DNA of 60,000 nt from Cryptomeria japonica. Lineage: Eukaryota; Streptophyta; Pinopsida; Cupressales; Cupressaceae. The DNA lies in assembly GCF_030272615.1 (NCBI RefSeq), contig NC_081409.1, positions 876,689,594-876,749,593 of the forward strand. The letters run 5' to 3'. Shown in pieces: positions 34,319 to 45,625 of the stretch. Each line of letters opens with the position of its first letter. The stretch's first letter is position 1. The notes beneath the pieces were generated by a model. It saw only the letters and a program-made list of their open reading frames with translations, searched no databases and was not told the DNA's origin. The position numbers and the translations under genes were made by a program.

Positions 34319-34708
34319 TCATATATATGTATACACACATACATATATACATACATATATATACATACATACATGTATGCATATGTATCTATATATATAT
34401 GTATATATATATATATACATGTATATATAGATATGTATGTATGTATGTATGTATCTATATACATGTATATATATATGTGTATATATATATGTGTATATAT
34501 ATATATGTGTATATATATATATGTGTATATATATATATGTATATATACATACTTATATGTATATATATGTATATGTATATACATATATGTATGTATATAC
34601 ACACATGTATGTATATATATACACACATGTATGTATATATATACATACATGTGTGTATATATATACATACATGTGTGTATATATATACATACATGTGTGT
34701 ATATATAC
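34273..34708. repeat. Compound TG/TATA/TACA microsatellite (~436 bp)
   Basis: It begins with (CA)n and (TG)n runs (34273-34316) and continues as TATATACATACATGTATG- and TATATGTG-type repeats up to the first base of element A's LTR. Long open frames here on both strands (Tyr/Ile/Cys/His-rich) are artefacts of the repeat. Confidence 0.95.
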
Positions 34709-35897
34709 TGTGTCGACTTGAATTTCATCCTTAGAATGTTACCTGTAATAAGTTAGTTCCACAAAATACAAATGGAAATGCTACAAGAAATCCAAATTCA
34801 ACCAATGAAACTACATGAAATACATATTAAAATAAAACATTATTTTTACCTTCATGGCTTATGTCTCATTGTGTCCTAACTCCACTGTTCTTGGTTGCAG
34901 ATGGTGTGCTCTTAGACAATGCACTAATGACTTCCAAGATGGCATATGAAGAATGGACTGATAACTAGTAGTTAACTGATATTATGATATGCAATACTAC
35001 ATGATTATGCTAAAATGATTATGCTAAATGATAATTGCTATTTGCTATTTGCTATTTGCTATTTACTTCAAAAACTCACAGATGCATATGATTAGCTTGC
35101 AAAATGCACTTGAAGTCTCTTGAAGTCTAACTCTCTCTCAGCTGAAGCTCTTGATTTTATTGACTTTGAGAGGATAAGATGATGTGGCTCAGATCAACGG
35201 TCATGATCAGATCTGCAGATTTGAATGGCTGTGAGAAAAGGTGAAGGTTGAAAGAAAGGGGGAAGAAGAAGACAAGTGTCACTCATCTCACCTTGACTAA
35301 GTTGCTGACTGAGGGAATCTAGGGATGGTTGGAGGAAATTTAGGCATGATAGGACAAGTGGACTCAAATCCTTCCTAAGATGTAGAGGGTGTTGGAGAGA
35401 ATATAGGAAATGGTTATGAAATATGTGTACGTACACAATTTTTATTAATTTTGGAAGTTGAAGATAAATGATGAATTAATATTTAAGAAATATTAATTTC
35501 CTTAGCGACATGTTTGACGAGTTGGCAATGGGAAGATGAAGTGGAGATGGAGGGTGAGTTGGAAAAGGGATTAAATAATTTAAGAAATCATTTAATATTT
35601 GAGACTATAGGATAGGAGAATAACTATTAAATATTAGATATTTAATTGTTTGGAGGAGATAATTAAATATTAGATATTTAATTAACTTGGTTAAAAGGAA
35701 TAATTAAATATTAGATATTTAATTAATTAGAAGAATAGGATAGATGAATTAATTAATAAAATATTAATTAATAGAAAGACATGAAAATAAATTAAATAAA
35801 TTAATCTTTTCAAATTAACTCTTTAATAGAAGAATAATTATTAAATAAATATAAAATATTTATTTAATTGCTCATAGCCAATTTTTATGTGTATACA
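34709..35897 (-). repeat. 3' LTR of element A (1,189 bp)
   Basis: The plus strand runs TGTGTCGACTTGAATTTC...TATGTGTATACA. It matches 58530-59656 with few differences (compare AATAAGTTAGTTYCACAAAATACAAATGG). The TATA position has changed to GATTTTATTGAC (~35151-35164), while the 5' LTR keeps TTTTATAG. Confidence 0.92.
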
Positions 35898-35912
35898 TTT
35901 TGCCCCTCTTTG
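35898..35912 (-). other. Polypurine tract of element A
   Basis: The minus strand reads AAAGAGGGGCAAAA immediately before the LTR start TGTATACAC, the plus-strand primer for reverse transcription. Confidence 0.75.
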
Positions 35913-36394
35913 AAATGATGTTGAGACAACATTGTTTCAAAGATTAAATCAAGTCTCAATAATGTCTGATAGAGATTGAAAATCTTGATTGTGTGCCCCC
36001 TCAAGAGATTGATCGTGAAATTGTCGAAAATTCTGGTTGGAACGATTAATCTCATGATAATTTGATAAAATTCAGTCAATTAAATTCATTTGTAAAAAAA
36101 CAAATGAAATTGCCCCATTTGAAATTAATTACTCTTCAAATAGTAAATATAAAATTAACCAAGGCTAATTTTAATTTTATTTTTATCCTTGTTAGCTTGT
36201 GGAGAAGATATTCTTGCTGAGGTGGCGAAATGGTGATTCTCGTGGAGAACCATCGATTTGAGCGTGTTCGGCGTTACCAACGACTTGTCAAGCATGGATA
36301 TCCAGTATGTATTGTATCTTGAGCTTTGTTTTCAAGTTTTTGTGCAAATTTTAATGTTTTTAGGCGTGTTTTTTATTTTTTTGAATTTTTCCAA
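35913..36394 (-). other. 3' untranslated region of element A
   Basis: This is noncoding sequence between the polypurine tract and the repeat array. The plus strand just before the array is T-rich (36320-36400). No other element was recognised. Confidence 0.5.
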
Positions 36395-36680
36395 TTTTTC
36401 GGTGTTAGGTTAGCGCTTTTGTAGTGTGTTTTAGCGCATATGCAAGTAGGTTTAGCGCAAATTTATGTTTTAGCGCAAATGTTCATTTGGTTAGCGCATA
36501 TGCATAAGATGTTAGCGCAAATGTATGGGTTTGCGCATATGCGTCATTTGTTAGCGCATATGCTAAAAAAGGTAGCGCTTTTGCATAGGTTAGTGCGTAT
36601 GCTTGTTGGGTTAGCATTTTTAAAAAAAAGATAGGGCATATGCAGCAGGTTAGCACAAATGCTTTTAGATTTAGCGCTTT
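36395..36680 (+). repeat. TTAGCGC array near the 3' LTR of element A
   Basis: About 14 units spaced ~20 bp read on the plus strand as TTAGCGCATATGC, TTAGCGCAAATG or TTAGCGCTTTTGC with variable spacers. The same unit types, including all three variants, occur at 58150-58505 in reverse complement. The array reads toward the antisense PMD ORF at 37268. Confidence 0.9.
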
Positions 36681-36779
36681 TGCTCAAAGTTGATGTTTTT
36701 GACAAGTGCAAAGGCTAAAAATCACTTTGATGATTAAATTTAATGTGTTTAATATGCATCGATGATGAAACAGGGACTT

Positions 36780-37020
36780 GATTGAGTAATTGCATAATTT
36801 TGTTGGATAGATAGATTGATTGCTGGATTGATTATTAGGATTTCTTTGATTTGATTGATAAATTGGATTGATCGATAGATTTGATTGATAAATTGCTTGA
36901 TTGACTTGATTGATAGGTTTGATCGATATATTTGATTGATATATTGATTGATAGATTTGATTGATAGATTGATTGATAGATTGCTTGATAGATTTGATTG
37001 ATAGATTGATCAATAGATTT
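36780..37020. repeat. Degenerate GATTGATA repeat
   Basis: GATTGATAGATT-type units recur irregularly, with outliers to ~37230. It lies between the TTAGCGC array and the PMD ORF. Simple-sequence DNA with no coding meaning. Confidence 0.85.
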
Positions 37021-37267
37021 GCTTGAGTAGCTCTAAGAAACCGATTTAGTTTCTGATGTAAGAGCTTAGCAGAGTTTTGATTGAACTCAATGATTGATAG
37101 AAAACCATGATTGATAGGTTTTAAAATGTTTTGATAGCGTAAGTTGTTTCAATTTGATTTGATAGATAGATAGCATAGATTGCTTTTGTTAGATTTGATA
37201 GATAGTTGATGATTTGATGATTGATTGATTTCTCTTGATAAAATAGGAGAAACTTGATGTTCTCTAG

Positions 37268-39358
37268 TGTTGGGAGAAATTACCGGCAGTACAACATTTA
37301 GTTCCAGAGTTGACCCAGGCTGAGATTAGACACATAGATGCCTATGGTTTACGTCATTTATTGTATATGCCTGAGATTACACATAATGGAGGATTATTGA
37401 CGGTGTTTGCTGAGAGATGGCACAACGAGCATAACACTTTCCACCTGCCCACGGGTGAGATTAGTGTGACTCTTGAGGATGTCTATAGGATTTTGCACAT
37501 CCCAGTGACTAGTGAGCTAGTGCAGTATGATTTTTAGGATCGTGTTGGTATAGAGGCTTGCAGAGTCGTGTTTGCTGATGAGAGCATTGGCAGAGGAGAG
37601 ATCCGATGGATAGATATGGTGATGTATTACGAGGCTCTTCCTATTATTCTTGCTGGTCTGATTGGAGGATTTATATGTCCTGATAGGAGATCACGAGGTT
37701 TGTTCGTTGGATGGGGTGAGATTCTCCTAAGTATGATGCAGCATCGTACTCGATATGCATGGGGTGTTTGCATGCTGGCACATTTATATCATGATCTTCA
37801 TCAGGTAGTGTATGATGAGAGTGCGAGTTTGTCTACAGGATGCACTTTATTGCAGATCTAGTGCTGGAAGCACATTGCTGTTACTCGGCCCATCCATCAT
37901 AGAGTTTGTGGAGAGAGGCAGCCATATGTATATTTTTATGCAAGTATCCTTACTCAGCATAAGCTGGGTAAGATGGAGTATTGGTAGTGGGTGCTAGATT
38001 CTTTGGATAGCATTACTTGGAGACCATATCTTGGTTGTGAGCCATGGATGGATGATGCATAGACATTACCATTTATCATGCAGAGTAGATATCTCATTGG
38101 TCGGACTCCTTACATTATTGAGCGATAGTTGATTGGTCATATTTTGAGACAGTTTGGTATCATCCAGCCTATGCCTACTAGTGTGATGATATATGCTCAG
38201 CGGTATAGAGATAGGCGAGATTGGGGACCTTCGTTATCATTTGAGATTGCTCGTGCTGAGTTTGTTGCGACTCCTAGAGTGGCTTATGATATGAGACTAC
38301 ACATTCTTGATCCTAGGGTTACTATGGATTATGCTCAGTACATACTAGCTCATCCATTTCCTTGCATTACTAATCCAACAGATCCTCCTCCCAGCTCAGG
38401 AGATGAGGATGATGATTCAGATGATCCAGTTGCTAGGAGACAGAGATGGAGACGAGAGCTTAGACCTGCTCATGAGGTTGGGGGAGGTGGAGATGAGGGT
38501 GGGGATGGAGGTGGTTGTGGTAGGAGACCTGGATGGAGGGGAGGTCGACTGAGAGTCCATGGAGGACCGTTTGGACCAGCTGGCAGGATTGAGAGAGCAC
38601 GTCCGATGGGTGGGAGAGATGTTGGACGGATTGGGAGGGATCATGGCAGGACAGGTATGAGATCATTGAGAGGATGACCATTGATAGGAGGCAGGGTGAG
38701 TGGACTGGACAGGGTTTGCAGGAGAGGCATTAATTTTGGACAGATTTAGCTAGATCCTAGGGTTATTGCAGCGCATGGTGGAGATGATGAGGATCCTGAG
38801 GATCATGTTAACTTGATTAGATGACGAGTTCGGAGAGTTACTCGGACTGAGATTCCAGCAGTTGGACAGGTTGGTGGTGAGGAGATGGGGGTTCATGCAC
38901 GACAATAGGATTTGCCAGAGCAGGTTGCACCAGAGCATGACATGCCAGAGCAGGATACCATTGACAGCTTGAGAGCATAGATTGATTAGCTTTGAGCATA
39001 GGTGCAGACTCTTATGAATCAGAGGGATAGAGCTGTTAGGAGACAACAAGATACTCAAGGCCTTCTTGATCACATTCAGCAGGTTGGATCAGGTACTCTC
39101 TCAGTTGACACTGTTAGAGTATTAGTTTGGGCTGGGAAGTAGACTTCCCACTAGCGATGATGATATGAGGAGGTAGTTGCAGAGAGCTAGAGAGCAGGTA
39201 GTTATCATACCACCATGTTGATGGATACTAGCATTGGTGGGGTTATGGGACCTCCTCAGAGGAGTGGTGATCATGGGAGATAGGCATCTGGAGTATCTTC
39301 TCGCCCATAGCCACAAAGACAGACAGAGTCAAGTGGGAGTGGTACAGGACAACCGTGA
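37268..39358 (+). pseudogene. Antisense plant-mobile-domain (PMD) ORF of element A
   Basis: One plus-strand frame, opposite to gag-pol, stays coherent from ~37268 to the TGA at 39356 (about 697 codons) despite in-frame stops, including 37535, 37859, ~37986, ~38060 and 38126. The first half has PMD (aminotransferase-like) features: GLRHLLYMPEITHN, LLTVFAERWHNEHNTFHLP, SVTLEDVYRILHIP, and later CWKHIAVTRP and LRQFGIIQPMP. A Gly/Arg-rich, acidic, low-complexity tail follows from ~38380. The start codon is unclear. PMD proteins include Arabidopsis MAIN and MAIL1, and PMDs are known inside plant gypsy elements. The role within the element is unknown. Confidence 0.75.
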
Positions 39359-41209
39359 CTTGATTTGAGGCATTTATATTGTTTATTTGATATCATTGCA
39401 TACTTGGACTTTTATTGTTTTATGATGATCTATATGCAGACATGGATTCTATATGAGGATGATATTTATTATGAATGTTACTCTATCTTTATGATGATCT
39501 ATATGCTATTATTATATGCTTTGATTATATGGATGCAATGATATTATCTTTTCTTTTCATTATAATGATGCTTTATATGATGATGCAATGATAAATGTTT
39601 TTGTTGATTTTCGATTTTTGATGATCTTGGATGCAAATGAAAATGATTACTAACTTAAATGATATGCAAATGATGCAAATGCAATTATCTAAATGCAAAT
39701 GTTCTATATGAAATGCTTATGAGTTTATATGATGCAACTGAAAATGATGGGAAAAGGAAAATGCAATGATTGAGTTTTATATGTAATGCTTATAATGATT
39801 ATGAATCTAAGTGCAAAGATGCAAATAAATGATCGTTAATTGAATGATAATGCAAATAATAATGATGATACACTACATGATGAATGAAATGCACTTAATT
39901 GAATGCAAACTAAACACAAATGATTTAGATACAAATAGATGAAATGGATAATGATTTAAAATGATTCTAAAATGAATGCACCTAAAATGATCAAATGCAA
40001 ATTGTTTTTGTGTGTCCAAGTATACTCAATCTTTATTTATGACCATTGATCTGTTAATGAAATGATATGCTTATAATGCAACTGACAAATGAATGCTTAT
40101 AATGCAGACAAATAATGAGCTAACTAAAAATTGTACTACCATTCTTCATATGCTATCTTTGTTACAGTGCTTTGATTTCATCATTGAGCTTTAAATGTTG
40201 TAAGAAAATACAAGCAACTTGACATAATGATTCAAGATGACCTGAGTATTTCTTACATGGATTTTGATATAGCAAGTTAATACAAGCAACTTGATATAAT
40301 GGATTAAGTTGACCCGAGTATTGCTTGCAGAACAAACAAGGAGTATCTCCTTTCATGCATGACTTGGAATGTCCTCCTTGATCTTTTGCCAATCATATCT
40401 TGAGACAAGTTCATGCCGTAGTAAGAGATAAACCACAGACAACAATCAAAGAAAATAATCATGCTCCATCATAGCTTCTCTAGTCATGGACATCTTTGAG
40501 TCGCATAGAGTACATGATTAGCAATAAAATCAAGATATAAACACTAAATCTTGTATGTCATTCACATGTTCTTATGGTCATTAACTGATATAATCATCTT
40601 GATGAATGATCTCTAATAATCCCGTATTACTTGCTGATTTATTCTTTGGTTTCTAAGTTTCACGATTTAGTTATTGATGAAATGCCTTGATTTTTTTGTT
40701 GGTTTGTTGCTCATTATCTGTTTCAAAACCCTAGATGTTTTTGTTTTTTCTAAATTTTCCGAATGTTTTGGATTTTTTAAGATTCAAAAGATCACCTTAG
40801 CAAAAGGAAATAAGATTTTGCCCCCAGCGGAAATACAAATTTATTATGGATGTATGAATTGATCAATATCCAAACCATGGAGGGATACAAATGCATATTG
40901 ATTGATTCTGATAAAATCCAAGACATTGACTACGACAAGTATGTCAAAGATTGATAACTGTTGGTAAGCTGCATATTTCTTACTAAATGGTTTAGAGAAA
41001 TGGATGTGAAAGATGGAATGGATAAGCTAGGATATATGGAAGCGATAGATGTGATAGAATGGAGTGGATAGGTGCGCAAAGTGATCTCATAGATAGAGGA
41101 GCTTACTTCTTAGATAGCGCCTATTTACCAGGTTTTCACTATCTAAATTTATTGCATTTTTTGGGGGATTTTATATGCTTTTTGTTAATTTTTTCAGGAC
41201 TTTATATCT
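39359..41209. other. Spacer between convergent PMD ORF and integrase
   Basis: About 1.85 kb of noncoding DNA. 39480-40130 is dense in ATGCAAATGAT-like words; the rest is unremarkable. It lies where the sense and antisense readings converge, so it would hold both 3' ends. Confidence 0.5.
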
Positions 41210-42430
41210 CAAGCATAGAATTTCTTGATATGGATAGAATTGATAGGTTCATCAAACAAATAACCTTTAGGGGTAGATAACTTGTATGCTCCTAATCCAT
41301 ATGCTGCTACTATGACAAAAGGTCCTAGCCAATTTGGTTCAAAATTTCCCTTCTTTTACTGGTCTTTCTGATTTCTTCGATTCTTCCTTAGAACTATATC
41401 CCCAATCTGGAAAATACGCTGCTTGACTATGTGGTTATAGCTTCTTGCCATTATTTTTTGGTATACTTTCAAATGTTCTGTTGCATTTTGGCGACGTTCC
41501 TAAATCAGTTCGAGTTCCTCGAGTCGGGAGACTCGTTGTTCTTCTTCTAGTATAAGACCATGCAAAGATACACGTAGAGAAGGTATCTCTACTTCTATAG
41601 GTAATATGGCTTCTGATCCATAGACCAAACAATATGGAGTTTCCCCTATTGGAGTGCGGACACTAGTTAAGTATGCCCAAAGAGCAGGATTTAGTTGAAT
41701 GTGCCAATCTTTTCCAGCTTCTTTAACTATTTTCTTCAAGATTTTCAAGATGGTTTTGTTTGATGCCTCAACTTGACCATTTCCCTGTGGATAATATGGC
41801 GTAGAGAACCTATGTGATATTTGTTTTCCTATCACTGTTGTTAAAGGCACTGCTTCAATCCACTTAGTAAAATATTCAGTAGCAATCAGAATGAACTTAT
41901 GTCCGTTAGAAGATGAGGGATTGATCTTCCCTACCAAATCAAGGCCCCATTGTGAAAATAGCCATGATCCTATCATAGGATATAACTCTTGTGCTGGTGC
42001 ATGCATGAGATTTCCATGGACCTGACATTGTTTACATTTTCTAGCATAGGTGAATGAATCTTTTTCCATAGTAGGACAAAAGTAACACATACAAATAAGT
42101 TTCTTAGCCAATGTTAAACCACTTGATTGTGTACCACAAATACCTGCATGAATGTCATTAAGAACTCTCTCGGATTCATCTTTTTCAAGACATCTCAATA
42201 ACGTACCATCTAGACCATGCCTATATATGATATCAACAATAATAGTATAGTGAGAGGATTGACGGATAAAGTTCCTTCGTTGATTACGAGATAATTCAAG
42301 AGGAAGGATAGGATCTTTCAAATATTGGTAGGTTTGACCATATAAGGATTGACTGGTTCCTAATATATGGCAAATTCGATAGGTATGCTAGGATTGGATG
42401 GTAGGGGTTAAGATATCTTCCATGAGAAAT
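41210..42430 (-). pseudogene. Element A integrase
   Basis: The open block at 42321-41500 covers the zinc-binding region (HAGICGTQSSGLTLAKKLI, then CKQCQVHGN), the first catalytic segment (WGLDLVGKINPSS) and the end of the core (STPYYPQGNGQVEASNKT with the Glu). Between VIGKQIS and HRFSTPYYP at ~41815 about 45-50 residues normally present, including the second catalytic Asp (TDNG motif), are missing without loss of frame. Downstream, with stops, GPFVIVAAYGLGAYKL and PINSIHIKKF (~41370-41215) form the C-terminal domain. The deletion should abolish strand transfer. Confidence 0.85.
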
Positions 42431-42840
42431 TTGTAATGCTATTGATTCTCTTTATTTTGTAAGAGAGATGCTATTGTAGCCATTGCATCTGCTGCTTTAT
42501 TTTCATTTTTGGAAATCTGGGTGAATGTGATTTCTTTAAAGTGTCATTTAAACTCTTCCACTAGCTGTTTGTATGGCATAAGCTTATCATCCTTTGTTTG
42601 ATATTCATCATTTATTTGATTAATGACAAGTTGTGAATCACCATAGACATGTAGTTATTTACATTCCATTCAATGGCCATTTTAAGCCCTATAGCCAATG
42701 CTTCATACTCTGTAGTATTATTGGTGCATGGAAACCACAGTCTATATGATTTCAGAATTGTATGTCCTTGAGGTGTGATGAAAAAGATTCATGTGACTGA
42801 ACCATATTGGGTATAAGAACCATCAAAGTATAATTCCCAA
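42431..42840 (-). pseudogene. Element A second RNase H (Tat/Ogre type)
   Basis: It starts WELYFDGSYTQYGS (~42840), then continues with breaks through CTNNTTEYEALAIGLKMAIE (~42700-42650), a SQLVINQ-like segment (~42620) and a C-terminal NKAADAMA-like segment (~42490). FDGS with NxxEYEAL is the second, plant-type RNase H placed between RNase H and integrase in Tat-lineage gypsy elements. Stops and small shifts interrupt it. Confidence 0.75.
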
Positions 42841-44014
42841 AAGTTTGTACTTACTGTCAAGATATCTGCATCAGGAAATTCAATGTGCAAAGGCATGTCA
42901 TTTTGTAAAGGTGCATTAGCCAATTGATCAACAATAACTTGTCCCTTGATAGCTTTCCGGTGAACATATTCTATGTCAAATTCACTTAGTATCATAACCC
43001 ATTTAGCTAGTCTCCCTGTCAATGTTGACTTTCTCAACAAATATTTGAGAGGATCTATCTTTGCTATTAGTTTCACAGAATGAATCAACATATAATGTCA
43101 TAGCTTTTGAGTTGCAAATACAACTGCTAGACATATCTTTTCAATTGAGGAATAATTTAATTCGTGGCCAACAAGTGTTCTGCTGATATAATAAAATGCT
43201 CTTTCGTTTCCTTCATCATCATGTTGAGCTAGGAGAGAGCCTAATGAGACACTTGTTGGTGAAACATAGAGTAACAATGATTTCCCTTTGATCGGTGATA
43301 TCAGTACTGGAGGACTCATAAGGTATTCTTTTATTTGCAAGAAAGCTTCTTCACATTTTTGATCCCATTTGAATGGAACATTTTTATGTAGAAGATGGGT
43401 AAATGGAAGACATCTATTGGCCAATTGAGAAACAAATCTCCTGATTGATTGCAATCTTCCTTGTAAAGATCGCAATTGACTTATGTTCTTAGGTGACTCC
43501 ATTTTCATAATAGCTTTAAATTTTTCAAGATCTACTTCAATGCCACAAGCTGATATAATGTATCCAAGGAGCTTTCCAGAGGTTACCCCAAATGCACATT
43601 TCTTTGGATTTAGTCTCAATTGATATCTTTCTAGCCTGTCAAAAATCTTGCTTAAAATGTTCAAATGTGCTTGTCTTGTGTGAGATTTTGCAAGTATGTC
43701 ATCGACATAATCTTCCATAAATGTATGCATCATATCATGGAAAATTGTCCTCATAGCCCTTTGATAAGTCGCTCCTGCATTCTTAAGCCCAAATGGCATA
43801 ACATTCTAGCAATATGTTCCCCATGCATAGGTGAAAGGTGTCTTCTCTTGATCTTTAGGTGCAATTCTTATTTGATTATATCCTGAGAAGCCATCCATTA
43901 ATGAAAACATCTCATGTCCTCCTGATAAGTCTACTATGATATCAATGTTTGGTAGTAGGAAATCATATTTTGGAAATGCTTTATTCAGATCTTTGAAATT
44001 TGTACAGACTCTTA
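42841..44014 (-). pseudogene. Element A RT (C-terminal part) and first RNase H
   Basis: RVCTNFKDLNKAFPKYDFLL (from ~44013) and HEMFSLMDGFSGYNQI belong to the RT fingers and palm. A TAG at 43806 and another at 43098 interrupt one continuous frame. MPFGLKNAGATYQRAM and YVDD (43698-43709) give the catalytic centre. The RNase H part has YYISRTLVGHELNYSSIEK and DIEYVHRKAIKGQ. The frame enters element B's LTR at 44014 and resumes at 51762. Confidence 0.88.
44010..44014. repeat. Target-site duplication TCTTA of element B
   Basis: TCTTA at 44010-44014 and again at 51757-51761. Removing B plus one copy restores a continuous RT reading frame in element A. Confidence 0.93.
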
Positions 44015-45561
44015 TGTTAGCATTTGGCATTATAATAGACAATGGAAGATTGTTGGCATTTCAATAAGGATATTGAGAAGGTTGTTGATGATTATGGATA
44101 TAACTGATTAAGGATGTTTACTGTCTTGATATTATTATTTTGTCATTGATGTCAAGAAATTGATTTTCTAATTCAGTATGATGTTGCCATATCTTGAGAA
44201 GTATGATTTAAAGAGTATAAAGATGTCGGTAAAAGACAAGGGAAATAATATGATGAATAAGGGGATGAATAAGCTATTCAATGGGCAACTACTACCGAGT
44301 CAGACAATGATGAGACCATGATGTTTAGATTGTTTTAACATCATACATATGTTGTAAATTGTAAGGTTAATACTATACTATGTTACCAAGCAAAGAACCT
44401 AGTCGGTAAACCCTAAGGAACCTAGTCGGTAAAACCTAAGGTTATCGCTATCGGTTAATGAAGGCGGAAAGTCTACCGAGTGAAGTTTAGTATTTACCGA
44501 GTTGTTACTGAGTTGTAACCGAGCTATAACAAAATACATTAAATGGTTACATGTGTTATTTAATGAAGGAAGTTGATGAGCTGGAACTGATTAAATGATT
44601 GGTATGTCGTAAATATAGTTTGTTAAGAATCTATGGCAATGGAATATCGGTAGGAAGATCTATAGTTTAGATTAAACTGCAATACCCTAGCACAAGTTCC
44701 AAGAAATGTATACAAGTCCCAAGGTAGGTTAAAACATTTTCAGATCAAAGGATACATTGAACTTGGTCAAGCATGAAGATCTAATGGCTATGATTGATCA
44801 TGGGAAATGTGATCAAGGAGATTAAGCGGTTAGCAAATTATTTATAAATAGGGAACTATTGATAAACAATGTATGCAGGCAAGTGTATGCACATGGATGC
44901 TACATAGTGATTACCGAGCACAGAAGCTTGAAGACCTATTTGAATAACAAAGTATAGAAGCCCAACAGATGGACAAGATTAGTTCTATGTCTAGATTGTA
45001 TTGAACAAATAAGAATCTGCTTTAGCATTTTAGATGTGAAGTTACAGATAGATTTTTATTACTATTATTTTGTGAAGTAATAGAAAATCTCTTAACCGAG
45101 TGGACTTAACAGTCTTATTTGTAAAACCCTCTAGCAAGGTGACATTATGATTGAGTGTTTGAAATCCTTTAACAAGGTCACTTCTAACAAGGTGATGATC
45201 CTAACAGATTTGAGGGAAATCCCTTAACCAGGTCACATCTAGCAATGTGTTTGTAATCTTTAACAAGATTTGCTTTTAACCGAGCATACTCTAGAAGAGT
45301 ATATTTCTTAGTGGGTCCAAAATCCCATAGTGGTTTTTCCCTATTTGGGTTTCCACATTAAATCTAGTGTTATGAGGTTTATGATGTTTATATGCTTTTG
45401 AGTTTGCATGTTTAGCAATTTTGGTTATATTACTGAAGTATATGTTACCGAGGTTGAATCTGATGTTTTTATGGAAGATTAAGTTTGTATGATTCACCTC
45501 CCCCCCCCTCTCATCTTGTTGGCTATTGGATCTGTACTTAGATTAAGTATCAGAACTATCA
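44015..45561 (+). repeat. Left LTR of element B (1,547 bp)
   Basis: TGTTAGCATTTGGCATTATA...TATCAGAACTATCA. A duplicated start-like TGTTGGCATTTCAATAAGG follows at 44051. It contains iterated CTAACAAGGTG-type motifs (~45120-45290) and the GTGGTTTTTCCC...GGGTTTCCAC signature (~45330-45357). It aligns with 50237-51756 with few differences; one is a duplicated AACCTAGTCGGTAAA segment at ~44397-44440, present once in the right LTR. Confidence 0.95.
44843..44850 (+). promoter_or_regulatory. TATA box of the B left LTR
   Basis: TATAAATAGGG, repeated at 51042-51049 in the right LTR. About 830 bp from the LTR start. Confidence 0.7.
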
Positions 45562-45563
45562 AT

Positions 45564-45575
45564 TGGTATCAGAGC
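45564..45575 (+). other. Primer-binding site of element B
   Basis: TGGTATCAGAGC, two bases after the LTR end; initiator-Met tRNA type. Confidence 0.93.
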
Positions 45576-45625
45576 CTTGGACTCTGGAAGAAAAGTTTAA
45601 AGACACTTGAGTTAAAGATCCAAAG

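Noticed and set aside
34215-34756. Several long open frames (up to ~166 codons) on both strands
   Set aside because: They are translations of the TG/TATA microsatellite (Tyr/Ile/Cys/His periodic).
36395-36680. Regularly spaced repeats resembling a CRISPR array
   Set aside because: Units are short, variable and spaced ~20 bp, spacers are not unique, and the host is a plant. It is a leader-type retroelement repeat.
44051-44080. TGTTGGCATTTCAATAAGG taken as the LTR start of element B
   Set aside because: The matching sequence extends 36 bp further out in both LTRs, and only the start at 44015 gives a matching target duplication (TCTTA).
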